Notes under the pieces: generated by a model
Databases searched by the model: none
Seen by the model: the letters and a program-made list of their open reading frames with translations, nothing else
Told to the model about the DNA's origin: nothing
Assembly: GCF_000419585.1 (NCBI RefSeq)
Contig: NZ_ATTH01000001.1
Coordinates: forward strand, 394,005 to 458,004
Length of the DNA: 64,000 nt
Direction of reading: 5' to 3'
Origin: Salisaeta longa DSM 21114
GTDB taxonomy: Bacteria; Bacteroidota; Rhodothermia; Rhodothermales; Salinibacteraceae
Shown here: positions 8,973 to 17,690 of the stretch, piece after piece
Numbering within the stretch: position 1 is the stretch's first letter
Layout of the letters: every line of letters begins with the position of its first letter
Made by a program: the position numbers and the translations under genes

Positions 8973-11042
8973 ATGCGCACGCGTCGGTACTGGTGGCTGG
9001 GATGGGTGGTGTGGGCGGTGCTTGCGCCGCGCGTGTGGGCGCAGGTGCCCGACACCACACAGCAGAGGGATTCGCTACGGGTGGTGGCTGATTCGCTACG
9101 GTCCGATGCACCGGTCACCGACTCGCTACAGGCCGATAGCGTGCAGCGTGCGGCCCGCCGCCCCGATTCGTTGCAGGTGCCGCTGTCGTTTCCGGGGCCT
9201 CCGCCGGGGCGTCCGGTCATCGATTCGCTGCCGGCGCGTTTGCCCATCACCGACGTCTCGCACGTGCTCGCGCGGCGGGCGGGGTCGTTCCTGTACGATT
9301 TGGGGAACGAAGGCTGGCCACACGGGTGGAGCCCCAACGGCCTGAGTCCCAACCGGCCGCAGCTTTGGCTCAACGGGGTGCCCTACGTCAGCCCGATCAC
9401 CGGGCGCCCGCGCTACGACCTGTTGCCGCCGTCGTTTCTGCGGCGCCCCCGCACCACCGCCGCGGGCTTTGGGGCGTGGCTGGGCGTGGAGACGGCCTGG
9501 CGGCCTTATTCCGAAAAGCGGCCCCTCACCGAAATCCGCTACTGGCGCGATAGCAACGGCCTGCAGGCGGTGGAGGTGCTGCACAGCCAACAACACCGGC
9601 TCAACTGGTGGGGGCGCGGCGGCGTGCTTCAGGTTACGGGCGGCTTTGGCGGGCGCGGGGCCAACGGCCCCTATTCGAGCAGCGCACAAGAGCGCACGCG
9701 TCGCCTGTTTGGGCGCATCCGCTACCGGATGCCGCGGCTGAGCGTCTCCCTCACGGACTACGCGACGCGCCTGCGGGTGGAGATGCACGACGGGGTGGTG
9801 CCGCCGGTGCCGTCGTTCTTTCCGTCCATCTACCAGCCGCTCATTGCAAACGTCCTCAACAGCGGCCAGCAGCAGCAAACGCTGCGCAACGACCTGGTGG
9901 GCGCGGTGCGCTGGTGGTGGCGTGCGGATCAGGCGCCGTTGACGGCGCGCGTGGGGTGGACGAGCCACACGTACACGTATTACCCCGACCGGCAGTCGCC
10001 GGCGTGGCGCGTCAAAACGAAAGGCTACCACGCGGCGCTGGCCCAGCCCTGGCACCTGGGGCGGCACCACCTGGCGCTGCAGGTGCGCAGCACGGTGCGG
10101 CCGCAGGTGCGCGGCGATACGGTGATGGCGCCAACGACCGATTCTTTTGTAAGCGCTCGGCTGTCCGATTCGCTCCGCGTCGGGGCGTATGCGCTGTCGG
10201 GGCACGTGGGCGGACGCTGGGCGCCGGGGCGGTGGATGCCTACGGGCCACGTGCGCATCGCGCGCGCCGACGGGTGGGTGCGGCCGTGGGCGCAGGTGCG
10301 CCTGAGCGGGCAGCCGCTGGGGCGTACGGCGCAGGAGGCGTTTGGGCCGTTCACGCAGCCGCTTGCTGGACCCCTCGGCACGCCACGAAGTGTGGGCGCC
10401 ACGCTCGGGGCCCGCGCGCGCTTCGGACCGTTCTCGCTACGCCTGCAGGGCTTTGCGCAGCTCCACACCCGCCTGGTCGACTACTTTGCCACGGGCGATA
10501 CCACCACCATCGCGGCGCGTCAGCTCGCTGCGCCGCTGCAGCGCGTGGGGGCGACCGGACGCCTCACGTGGCGCTCGGAGGCCCGGCGCGGCCTCTACGC
10601 CATCGCCGAGGGCACGGCCGTGCAGGTGCTGAATGCAACCGAGACGCCGCTCCACGCCCGCATCGCCAACACGGTGCCGACGCTGTTTGGCCGTGGCCGG
10701 CTGGGGGCGCGCTTCATTGCGTTTGATGACCTCTACGTGGATCTGTATGTGGCGGGCCGCGGGTGGACGGCGTTCCAAAGCCGCGACTTTCATCCGCCGA
10801 CGGGCCTGCTGGCCGTGCCGCAACCGCAAACGCCGGTGCCGCCCTCGCCGTTGCTGTCGTACGGCCCCTTGGGGGTGGTAGATGTGCAGGCCGAAATCAT
10901 TCTGCGTGGCGCCAAGCTGTTCTTCTCGTACGAGCACGCCGCCGGCGGCACGCCCGTGCAACCCGGCGCGCTCATCGCACCCGTGTATCCGCTGCCGCCG
11001 CAGCTCTTTCGGTTTGGCGTGCACTGGCCCATCCTCAACTGA
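8973..11042 (+). CDS. Predicted outer-membrane beta-barrel protein with TonB-plug-like N-terminus
   Basis: This protein has 689 residues. A signal peptide (about 1-24, RVWAQ) is followed by a low-complexity stretch with repeated DSL words (DSLR, DSLQ) to about residue 68, common in surface proteins of this phylum. Residues about 85-165 look like a TonB-receptor plug: DVSHVLARRAGSFLYD, then RPQLWLNGVPYVSPITGR and a run of short strands. The rest alternates aromatic and polar residues as in a beta-barrel and ends in a strand finishing FGVHWPILN. No TonB box is obvious. The likely role is an outer-membrane channel or receptor, with no substrate indicated. Its 3' end overlaps the convergent methyltransferase gene by 8 bp. 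Confidence 0.7.
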   Translation: MRTRRYWWLGWVVWAVLAPRVWAQVPDTTQQRDSLRVVADSLRSDAPVTDSLQADSVQRAARRPDSLQVPLSFPGPPPGRPVIDSLPARLPITDVSHVLARRAGSFLYDLGNEGWPHGWSPNGLSPNRPQLWLNGVPYVSPITGRPRYDLLPPSFLRRPRTTAAGFGAWLGVETAWRPYSEKRPLTEIRYWRDSNGLQAVEVLHSQQHRLNWWGRGGVLQVTGGFGGRGANGPYSSSAQERTRRLFGRIRYRMPRLSVSLTDYATRLRVEMHDGVVPPVPSFFPSIYQPLIANVLNSGQQQQTLRNDLVGAVRWWWRADQAPLTARVGWTSHTYTYYPDRQSPAWRVKTKGYHAALAQPWHLGRHHLALQVRSTVRPQVRGDTVMAPTTDSFVSARLSDSLRVGAYALSGHVGGRWAPGRWMPTGHVRIARADGWVRPWAQVRLSGQPLGRTAQEAFGPFTQPLAGPLGTPRSVGATLGARARFGPFSLRLQGFAQLHTRLVDYFATGDTTTIAARQLAAPLQRVGATGRLTWRSEARRGLYAIAEGTAVQVLNATETPLHARIANTVPTLFGRGRLGARFIAFDDLYVDLYVAGRGWTAFQSRDFHPPTGLLAVPQPQTPVPPSPLLSYGPLGVVDVQAEIILRGAKLFFSYEHAAGGTPVQPGALIAPVYPLPPQLFRFGVHWPILN

Positions 11043-11769
11043 CGCCCACGCCGGCCGCGGCCCGCGTGGCAAGCGTCCACCGAAACGCCCAGTGCCAGCG
11101 CACATGGGCCGGTCCGAGGCCGGCCGCACGGGCCCACTGCTGCAGCTCGGCGCGCGTAAAGCCGCGGGCCACCGAGGCGGGCGCGTCGTGCCGGTACATG
11201 GACGAGACGGGCAGCACGGCCGCCAGCAGGCGGATGCCCCAGTAGGCTATCGGATGCCGGTGCAGGTCGTTGACGATCAGGCCGAGGCGGGCCGTGCGAT
11301 CCATTTCCGCAAGCACCTCCCGCAGCTCGTCTCCGTAAAAATGATGCAGAAAGAGACTGGCATGCGCCACGTCGCACGCGCCGTCGTCGAGGGGAAGGGC
11401 CCGCGCGTCGCCCACATGCATCGTGACGCGGCCGCGGTGGGCGGCGGAAAGGTGCGCATCGAGCCAGCGGCGGGCGTAGGCCACCGTGGCGGGGTTGGCA
11501 TCGACGCCCGCGGCCGTCACCGTGCACCCGAAGCGCGCGCCGCGGGCTACGAGGTGGGCGAGGTAGTCGGCGCCGCCGGTGCCCACATCCAGCACGTGCA
11601 GGGTGCGCCGCTGCTTGAGGAGCGGATCGAAGCGGGCGTCGGAGGCGCGGTAGCCGCCCAGGAGCCGGTTGGTCCACCGCAGGTTGGCCAGCGCGCCCGT
11701 CAGCCGCTCGTCGGTGATCGAAAAGTCGTCCATCTGTTCGTCGACGTGTAGGCGGCGCGAGCGGTCCAT
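11035..11769 (-). CDS. Class I SAM-dependent methyltransferase
   Basis: This protein has 244 residues. The Rossmann methyltransferase motifs are clear: motif I VLDVGTGGADYL (about residues 59-70), an acidic end of strand 2 in AAGVDANP, then GDARALPLDDGACDVAHAS and FLHHF for motifs II/III. The N-terminus reads DERLTGALANLRWTNRLLGG, a pattern seen in methyltransferases near isoprenoid, polyketide and quinone genes, but nothing next to it confirms such a role. Transcribed alone on the minus strand, it overlaps the preceding barrel gene tail-to-tail by 8 bp and diverges from the kinase-like gene at 11820. Confidence 0.85.
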   Translation of the reverse strand: MDRSRRLHVDEQMDDFSITDERLTGALANLRWTNRLLGGYRASDARFDPLLKQRRTLHVLDVGTGGADYLAHLVARGARFGCTVTAAGVDANPATVAYARRWLDAHLSAAHRGRVTMHVGDARALPLDDGACDVAHASLFLHHFYGDELREVLAEMDRTARLGLIVNDLHRHPIAYWGIRLLAAVLPVSSMYRHDAPASVARGFTRAELQQWARAAGLGPAHVRWHWAFRWTLATRAAAGVGVS

Positions 11770-11819
11770 GTGGCAGAAAACCCTGGGGCGGTGTCAGCGA
11801 TTGCATACAGCCAACGCCC

Positions 11820-12710
11820 ATGCGAACCAACCGTGCCCCTATGCTTCCTGACGCGCTGCGCGCTACGCTCGAACAGACCCTTGGCACCCCGCTCCAGTCG
11901 GCTACGGCCGTGGGGGGCGGCTGCATTGCCCATGCCACGCGGCTTGACACCGCCGCGGGCCGCTTCTTTCTGAAGTACGGCGAGGCAGAGGTGGCCCGCA
12001 CGTTTCCCGCCGAGGCGCGCGGCCTTCGGGCCCTGGCTGCGGCCGATGCCCTCGTCATTCCAGAGGTGATCGCGCAGGATGCGGCGACGCCCGAGCGGCC
12101 CGGCTACCTGGTGCTTTCGTGGATCGAGCCCGGCCCTAAAACGGAGGCCTTTTGGACGGCCCTTGGCGAAGGACTTGCGCAACTGCACCGCGTCACGGGC
12201 GCGGCTTACGGCGACCATCCCGACAACGTCATCGGACGGCTGCCGCAGGCCAATCCGTCAAAGGACGACTGGCCCGCGTTTTTCCGCACGGCCCGCCTGG
12301 CCCCGCAGGTGCAGCGCGCCCGCGCCAACGGACGATGGCAGGCCGCCTGGGACGCTCCGCTCGATGCGCTCTACCGGCGCTTGCCGGAGCTGCTGCCGTT
12401 CGACCCGCCGCCGTCGCGGTTGCATGGCGACTTGTGGAGCGGCAACGTGCTGGCTACGGCCGACGGCCGGGCGGCCCTCATCGACCCGGCGGTCTATCAC
12501 GGCCACCGGGCGGCGGATGTGGCCATGACGGAGCTCTTTGGCGGGTTCGAGGCGCGTTTCTACGAGGCGTACAACGCGGCGTGGCCGCTGCGCGATGCGT
12601 ATGCCCAGCAGCGACCCATCTACAACCTGTATCACCTCATCAACCACTTAAACCACTTTGGCACGTCGTACGCGGCCCGCGTGGCTCGCATCCTTCAACG
12701 GTTTGAGTGA
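11820..12710 (+). CDS. Fructosamine kinase family protein
   Basis: This protein has 296 residues; an ATG at 11841 would give 289. The fold is aminoglycoside-phosphotransferase/protein-kinase-like: FFLKYGE with the ATP-binding lysine (about residue 51), the catalytic loop RLHGDLWSGNVL (about 201-212) and the metal-binding LIDPAVYHGHRAADVAMTELFGGF segment, which is diagnostic of the fructosamine-3-kinase family. Bacterial members phosphorylate ketoamines (glycated amines) or ribulosamines so that the sugar can be released, a repair function in the cytosol. The gene is divergent from the methyltransferase, with about 50 bp between the starts. Confidence 0.9.
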   Translation: MRTNRAPMLPDALRATLEQTLGTPLQSATAVGGGCIAHATRLDTAAGRFFLKYGEAEVARTFPAEARGLRALAAADALVIPEVIAQDAATPERPGYLVLSWIEPGPKTEAFWTALGEGLAQLHRVTGAAYGDHPDNVIGRLPQANPSKDDWPAFFRTARLAPQVQRARANGRWQAAWDAPLDALYRRLPELLPFDPPPSRLHGDLWSGNVLATADGRAALIDPAVYHGHRAADVAMTELFGGFEARFYEAYNAAWPLRDAYAQQRPIYNLYHLINHLNHFGTSYAARVARILQRFE

Positions 12711-12741
12711 GCGCAGCGGCGCTGCGCACTTACATACGAAA

Positions 12742-12769
12742 GGCCGCCCGGCGCCAATGCCGGACGGCC
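12742..12769. terminator. Intergenic hairpin between convergent genes
   Basis: GGCCGCCCGGC and GCCGGACGGCC form a nearly perfect 11-bp stem around the loop GCCAAT. It lies between the stop of the fructosamine-kinase-like gene and the stop of the convergent zinc-ribbon gene, so it could end transcription from either side. No long T-run follows, so this is a weaker call than the other terminators. Confidence 0.55.
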
Positions 12770-12797
12770 CGCGCCGTAGCAAAACAACGCCCGATCA

Positions 12798-13178
12798 TCA
12801 GTTCGTGCACGTAGCCCGCAAGAGATCGCGGCGGTCCGAGAGCTCCTCGCGCCAGTCGCTTTCGTCCACCCGCTCCTCGTCCACGTAATACTCCCATTCG
12901 TCGACGTTGTCGGTCTCAACCACGATGGCGTTGTCCATGTGCGCGATGCGCTTCAGGACGGGCGCGGTGCCCATCTGGTGCACAAACGTGATGGTGCATG
13001 CGCCGTCGGTCGTCTTCTCCTTCACCGACAGCCAGTTGTCGCCGCATACCTGGCAGCTGTAAAACCGAGATTCCTGCTCACCGCCAAGCAGCGACAGGTC
13101 GTCGTCTTCATCATCGAGCACCACTTGCATGGGTTGCAAGCTTTGGCACCCGCAGGTCTTGCACGTCAGCTTTTCCAT
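12798..13178 (-). CDS. Small acidic zinc-ribbon protein of unknown function
   Basis: This protein has 126 residues. CKTCGC at residues 6-11 and CQVCGD at about 43-48 form a two-knuckle zinc ribbon separated by an acidic linker (DDEDDDL). The C-terminal half is strongly acidic, with WEYYVDEERVDESDWREEL, and ends in a cysteine. I do not recognise a named family. Zinc ribbons with acidic tails occur in nucleic-acid-binding and assembly proteins, but nothing here decides between these. It is a single gene, converging on the kinase-like gene and separated by 133 bp from the next minus-strand gene upstream. Confidence 0.8.
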   Translation of the reverse strand: MEKLTCKTCGCQSLQPMQVVLDDEDDDLSLLGGEQESRFYSCQVCGDNWLSVKEKTTDGACTITFVHQMGTAPVLKRIAHMDNAIVVETDNVDEWEYYVDEERVDESDWREELSDRRDLLRATCTN

Positions 13179-13311
13179 AGCAGCAGGTTGGGGATCCGCA
13201 AGAATATGTGCGGTGCCTTAACCCACCAGACCGCCGGTAGATTCCCCACACGTGGTGCAGCAGCTACAGATGAAAGGGGATATGCCAATATGCGCACAAT
13301 TTCCATCTGCC

Positions 13312-16266
13312 CTATCGGCCGACGAACGAATAGTCCTGGTCGGTGGAGCGGTACGCGACGCCCAGGCGCAAGTCGATGTTAAAGACGTAGAAGAACCGGA
13401 ACTCCAGCCCCAGGCCACCGCCCACCGAATGGGCCTGCGCGATGGGCTGCGGGAGGGCTTGTGCGAAAAACGACGCGTCGCCCACGCCGCGCAAGGTTTG
13501 CCCAAAGGCGTAGCCGTAGAGCGCTTCGAAGTAGAGCGGAAAGAGCGAGAAGCCGTCGTCGATAAACGCGAAGGGCTGAACGTACTCGGCCCCGAGGCGC
13601 ACAAAGGTTCCGCTGCCCAGGAACAGACGCTCGCTGAAGGCGCGCGGCACAAACGTGTCGAGGTCGTAGATGCCGCCGCGGTTTTGGGTGAGCAGCCCGC
13701 CCTCAAGCGCCAGTCCGCCGTTGATGGCGCGCAGCCACGGCAGGTACACGCGCGCTTCGGTGATAAGCGCGTGCCGGGCGGCGGTCTCGGACCAGGCTTC
13801 GAGGGTGGCGCTGCTGCTAAGCACCACGCCGGTGTTCGGAATCAGGTCGCGCGGGTTTTGCTGCAGGCGCAGGCCCAGCGTGGCGCGCGGCTCCACCATC
13901 AGGCGGGTGGTGAACGGCGTCGTCTCGTCGCGCAGCTGCACGAACGGCGGCTCGTCGACATCCCGGAGGCGCACGCCACTGTACTCGGCGTCGACCCCCA
14001 GGTTGAGCACCGATTGGTACACGTTGGATTGCAGCGTGATGGGCAGCCGCAGGCCGGCGCCAACGCCAAACTCCTCGGCCACCGCGGGCACCGTTAGGAG
14101 CGCGCTGCTGGATTGGAGTTGCACGGGCGTTGCGAACGGCCGGTTGTAGGCAAACAGGCGCGGCCGCAGCGCCCAGGCTCCGGTTTCTACGCGGGCTTCG
14201 CCCCAGAGGCGGCCGTTCTGGACATAGCTTTCAGCGCTGTAGGCCACCTGCTGCAGGGGATCGGCCCCCGCAATGCCAACGCCAACGCCCAAGCCCAGCG
14301 CGCTGTCGAAGCTATCCTCGTTCAGGGCTTCCTCGACAACGCTGTCCTCGCCAAACCGCACGATGGGTTCAATGAGACGCGGGGCCAGGTGCTGAAGCGG
14401 TTGGTAGTCGGTGGCCGATCCGACCGTTGCTTGGGGCGGCGGGTCATCGAGCGGGGTGCGCCGCAGGCGCGGAAGGCCCGCGGCTTTGCCCACCTGCACC
14501 GATGGCACGGGCGTGGCCTCCTCGATGTTGAACGGCTGCCGCACCAGCACGCGGCGCTCGTTGCGGTACTCCACATACGCCAACGTCTGGCCGTCGGGCG
14601 AGAGCGCGGGCTCGCGGGCAACGTACGGCACGTTGGTAAGCCGGTAGCAGGTCTCCGTTTGGGTGTCGAAGGCGTACGCGTTCACGACGTCGCGTTGCGC
14701 ATCGGACGAGAAGAGCAGGTAGCGGCCTGCGGGGCCCCAGGCCACATCGTAGATCACCGCGTCGGCAAAGCCGATCCAGGGCCGCAGGGTGGCGCGGTCG
14801 CCGGTGACGCGCCCGTGGTAGATGCGCTGATCGCCCTTCACGTTGAGCAGCACGGCCACGCGGTCGCTGTGCGGGGCGGGGGCGATCTGCTGAAAGCGGC
14901 TGTTGACAAAATCGGTGAGCGGCGTCACGCCGCCCGCGGTGATGCGCACCCACTGCGTGTACGAACCGTCCGTTTGGATGGCCCAGCGGGCGCCGTTGGG
15001 GGCATCGACGGGCGCAAAGACGCGGGCGCCGTTGGTGAGGCGCTGCGCGCGGCCCGTGGACACATCGAGGCGGTAGGCGTCTGCAATCGCTTGCGTGGGC
15101 ACAATCGGGTCGGGCACGTAGCGGCTGGCGAGCAGCGCCGAGGAGTCGGCCGACAGGCGGTAGGCGTAGTCGCCGGTGATGGCTTCGGCGTTGATGCGCG
15201 AGCGGGCGCCGGTGCGGGCGTCGATGCGGTAAAACCCGGGGCGCACATCGTACCCGCGGGCGTAAGCCACCAGCGTGCGGTTGTCCAGCCAGTACGGCCG
15301 CCGGTAGTTCAGCCCTCGCTTGCCGTCGATGACGGTGCGCGCGGTAAACGGGCCGAGGCGTTCCAGCCGCTCGGCCGCCGCCTGCGTGTACACCGTCTGC
15401 AGCGAATCCTCCAGCACGTAGGGCCGGTCGCCGGTGGCGTGCCACAGCGTCACGCCGGTTCCCAGAAATGGCATGCGGTTTTGGAAGGCGGCCGCGTCCC
15501 AAAAGACCTCGGGCCACGCCGTATCGTTACGCCGGGCCAGGTGGCGCATCATGAAGCTGCCGGCCAGGTAATGGCGGTCGAACGGTTGGGTGTAAGTCGG
15601 CGATTCCAGAAATTGGGTGACGCTCCACGGATCCTCCGAGGCCATCTTTGCCCAAAAGCGGGCGGTAAAGAGCGGCTCGTTGAGGCGTCCGGCGCCCGCC
15701 TCAAACATGCTTTCGCGGTACACCGCCAGGCCCTCGGTCCATCCGTTGGGCACCGAGAGGTTGTACGCCCGCGCCCAGTCGGGGCCCAGCCAGCGCACCA
15801 CCGAGCCCACGCCCACGGGCGCGTTGATCTCGGCATGAGCGGCGTGCACCTGCTCGTGGGGCGCGACCGCCGCGGGCCACGACGAATAGCGCAGCGGGAT
15901 GGGGCTGCCCTGAATGCTGGGAATTTCAATCTCCTGCTTAAATGGAAGCGGCGTCACGTAGCCGTTTGAGCGGTCGTTGTAGCCATTGAGCACCACCGGC
16001 ATCCGCACGCGCGGGGCCAGGTGCGGGCCCACGATGGAGTCGGTGACGGCGGCGCTTTTCGTGAGGATGCGCCCAAACCGGTACGCGGCCGCTTCGTAGC
16101 CGCGCTGGTAGATGATGTTGTACGCGCCGTACGGCAATACCCGGTAGTGGACGGCGGAGGGGCGGTAGATGGTGCCGTAGGTTGCAGACGCCAGCGAGGT
16201 GGCTGACTGCGCGTGGACCGGCGCGGCCGACGCGCAGAGGAGGAGCAGCAGAAAAACCCAGCGCAT
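13312..16266 (-). CDS. Secreted gluzincin-like / beta-propeller / outer-membrane barrel fusion
   Basis: This protein has 984 residues. The signal peptide is 1-20 (VHAQ). The N-terminal domain has a zinc-protease helix HEQVH (137-141) and, about 37 residues later, NGWTEGLAVYRES, whose glutamate (178) is placed like the third ligand of gluzincin metallopeptidases. Residues about 330-650 carry TolB/WD40-like propeller repeats such as LSPDGQTLAYVEY and LLFSSDAQRD. From about 690 to the end the sequence is an Omp85/BamA-like barrel with alternating strands (GVGVGIAGADPLQ, FFYVFNIDLRLGVAYRS). This three-part layout occurs in Bacteroidota-type genomes, where its function is not established. A surface or periplasmic protease tethered to an outer-membrane pore is the straightforward reading. 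It is transcribed alone. Confidence 0.85.
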   Translation of the reverse strand: MRWVFLLLLLCASAAPVHAQSATSLASATYGTIYRPSAVHYRVLPYGAYNIIYQRGYEAAAYRFGRILTKSAAVTDSIVGPHLAPRVRMPVVLNGYNDRSNGYVTPLPFKQEIEIPSIQGSPIPLRYSSWPAAVAPHEQVHAAHAEINAPVGVGSVVRWLGPDWARAYNLSVPNGWTEGLAVYRESMFEAGAGRLNEPLFTARFWAKMASEDPWSVTQFLESPTYTQPFDRHYLAGSFMMRHLARRNDTAWPEVFWDAAAFQNRMPFLGTGVTLWHATGDRPYVLEDSLQTVYTQAAAERLERLGPFTARTVIDGKRGLNYRRPYWLDNRTLVAYARGYDVRPGFYRIDARTGARSRINAEAITGDYAYRLSADSSALLASRYVPDPIVPTQAIADAYRLDVSTGRAQRLTNGARVFAPVDAPNGARWAIQTDGSYTQWVRITAGGVTPLTDFVNSRFQQIAPAPHSDRVAVLLNVKGDQRIYHGRVTGDRATLRPWIGFADAVIYDVAWGPAGRYLLFSSDAQRDVVNAYAFDTQTETCYRLTNVPYVAREPALSPDGQTLAYVEYRNERRVLVRQPFNIEEATPVPSVQVGKAAGLPRLRRTPLDDPPPQATVGSATDYQPLQHLAPRLIEPIVRFGEDSVVEEALNEDSFDSALGLGVGVGIAGADPLQQVAYSAESYVQNGRLWGEARVETGAWALRPRLFAYNRPFATPVQLQSSSALLTVPAVAEEFGVGAGLRLPITLQSNVYQSVLNLGVDAEYSGVRLRDVDEPPFVQLRDETTPFTTRLMVEPRATLGLRLQQNPRDLIPNTGVVLSSSATLEAWSETAARHALITEARVYLPWLRAINGGLALEGGLLTQNRGGIYDLDTFVPRAFSERLFLGSGTFVRLGAEYVQPFAFIDDGFSLFPLYFEALYGYAFGQTLRGVGDASFFAQALPQPIAQAHSVGGGLGLEFRFFYVFNIDLRLGVAYRSTDQDYSFVGR

Positions 16267-16377
16267 GAAAGGGGCAACGTCAGGGAAAAGGTGAGCCGAA
16301 GGACTTCCAAGATGCCCGACAGCCCACAGAAAAGCAACGACCGGCGCCTCCTGTCACCGAAGGCCCGGCCGTCAACG

Positions 16378-16739
16378 TGATTGATACCTCAAAGGTGCGA
16401 TTAAAAGACGATCATTCTAGTCATACAGATGTCATGAGTCGCTAATTTCAATACCTCAAAGGTGCGATTAAAAGCACGCCTCCAGCGTGATGACATCGAG
16501 CTCACGTCTGGATTTCAATACCTCAAAGGTGCGATTAAAAGCACGCGCTCCGTGACCTGCGTGCTGCTACTCATGCCATTTCAATACCTCAAAGGTGCGA
16601 TTAAAAGTGGATCGCTACCGCGTAGAGGGGCAGCCCACCGAGAATTTCAATACCTCAAAGGTGCGATTAAAAGGTCGTCGTCGAAGGTCGTGCGATGCGC
16701 ACAACGATTATTTCAATACCTCAAAGGTGCGATTAAAAG
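16378..16739 (-). CRISPR. CRISPR array, 6 repeats and 5 spacers, no cas genes in the window
   Basis: The 30-base repeat is, on the plus strand, ATTTCAATACC joined to TCAAAGGTGCGATTAAAAG. Copies start at 16378, 16445, 16512, 16578, 16644 and 16710; spacers are 36-37 bases. The first copy is degenerate in its first six positions while the other five are identical. Read on the minus strand the repeat ends in ATTGAAAT, like the 8-base 5' handle of many type I-B and type III crRNAs, so transcription is inferred to run right to left, with the decayed repeat at the leader-distal end. The leader would then lie at 16740-16920. No cas gene is visible in this window. Confidence 0.96.
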
Positions 16740-16925
16740 CCTACCGTATGCTGCAAAAGATCCCGGCCAAATGCAAATGAACGCGGGGTGCGCGTCGAAT
16801 TTTTCGGGCGCAATGTCGTCGCCCGGCGGTCGCGCATAAACCCCCCGGGGACGACGACATTGTCGCAAGCTCTTGCATGTCAACCATTTAACATCCGTCT
16901 TTTTGCGTAAAGCCCGCGGCCCGCG
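16740..16925 (-). promoter_or_regulatory. Putative CRISPR leader with an 11-bp inverted repeat
   Basis: If the array is transcribed leftward, this gap between the last perfect repeat and the FtsE-like gene is the leader. It contains CAATGTCGTCG at 16811-16821 and its exact reverse complement at 16852-16862, separated by 30 bases containing a run of six C. No convincing coding frame is present. The dyad could be a hairpin or a protein-binding site for transcription or spacer insertion. Confidence 0.5.
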
Positions 16926-16988
16926 ATGAATCCACCGCCACCCATCCGCCGGCCGACGACAATCCCCGCCCCGCGGCGTCCCCATAAC

Positions 16989-17672
16989 CTACAGCGTCTC
17001 GGGGTCCACATCCACCACCTGGCCGTTCATGATGGCCAGCGTACGTGCCGGAAACTGCTTCACGAGCCGGTAGTCGTGCGTGGCCATCAGCAGGGTCATG
17101 CCCTGGCGGTGCAGGCCCAGCAGCAGCTTGTGGATCTCGTTGGCCACCACGGGGTCGAGGTTGCCGGTCGGCTCATCCGCGAGCAGCACCCACGGGTCGT
17201 TGGCAATGGCGCGGGCAATGGCCACGCGCTGCTGCTCGCCGCCCGACAACTCATGCGGAAAGTGGTTGCGCTTGTGGCTGAGGCCCACCTCGCCCAGCGC
17301 CTTCATGGTGCGCTCCTTCACGTCACGGCGCGACGCGCCCGTCACCTGCAGCGCAAACGCCACGTTGTCGTAGGCGCTGCGGTCGGGCAGCAGCTGAAAG
17401 TCCTGAAACACGACGCCAATCTCGCGGCGCAGCATCGGTACGTCGCCCGGGTCGATCATGTCGGAGCGATAGTCCCCGATTTTGGCCGTGCCGGTTTCCG
17501 GAAACACGTCCATGTACAGCATGCGCAGGATGGTGCTCTTGCCGCTGCCGGTGGGGCCAATCAGGTATGCCATCGAGGCCCGGTCGAGGTGCAGCGACAC
17601 GTCGTTCAAGACGCGCTTTGGGGTGCCGTTGGGCAGGGTGTACGTGAGCGTAACGTGGTTGAGGTCGATCAC
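16989..17672 (-). CDS. ftsE: FtsE-like ABC transporter ATP-binding protein
   Basis: This protein has 227 residues from the GTG at 17672, which gives the typical start (V/M)[10 protein letters not shown]; a TTG 15 bp upstream is possible. Walker A is GPTGSGKST, the Q-loop is [12 protein letters not shown], the signature is LSGGEQQRV, Walker B is [13 protein letters not shown] and the H-loop is ATHDYRLV. The length and the [20 protein letters not shown] stretch are those of FtsE, which with the membrane protein FtsX controls peptidoglycan hydrolysis at division. No FtsX gene is next to it: the gene just upstream encodes a short membrane-anchored coiled coil. An alternative is another small ATPase of the lipoprotein-export or MacB class. 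Confidence 0.75.
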   Translation of the reverse strand: MIDLNHVTLTYTLPNGTPKRVLNDVSLHLDRASMAYLIGPTGSGKSTILRMLYMDVFPETGTAKIGDYRSDMIDPGDVPMLRREIGVVFQDFQLLPDRSAYDNVAFALQVTGASRRDVKERTMKALGEVGLSHKRNHFPHELSGGEQQRVAIARAIANDPWVLLADEPTGNLDPVVANEIHKLLLGLHRQGMTLLMATHDYRLVKQFPARTLAIMNGQVVDVDPETL

Positions 17673-17690
17673 AGCGGAAGGCGGCAAACG

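Noticed and set aside
14113-15969. Open frame of 618 codons opposite the protease/barrel fusion
   Set aside because: Composition and lack of domains mark it as a shadow.
16462-16839. Plus-strand open frame of 125 codons through the CRISPR array
   Set aside because: Its repeated peptide FQYLKGAIK is only the translation of the CRISPR repeat.
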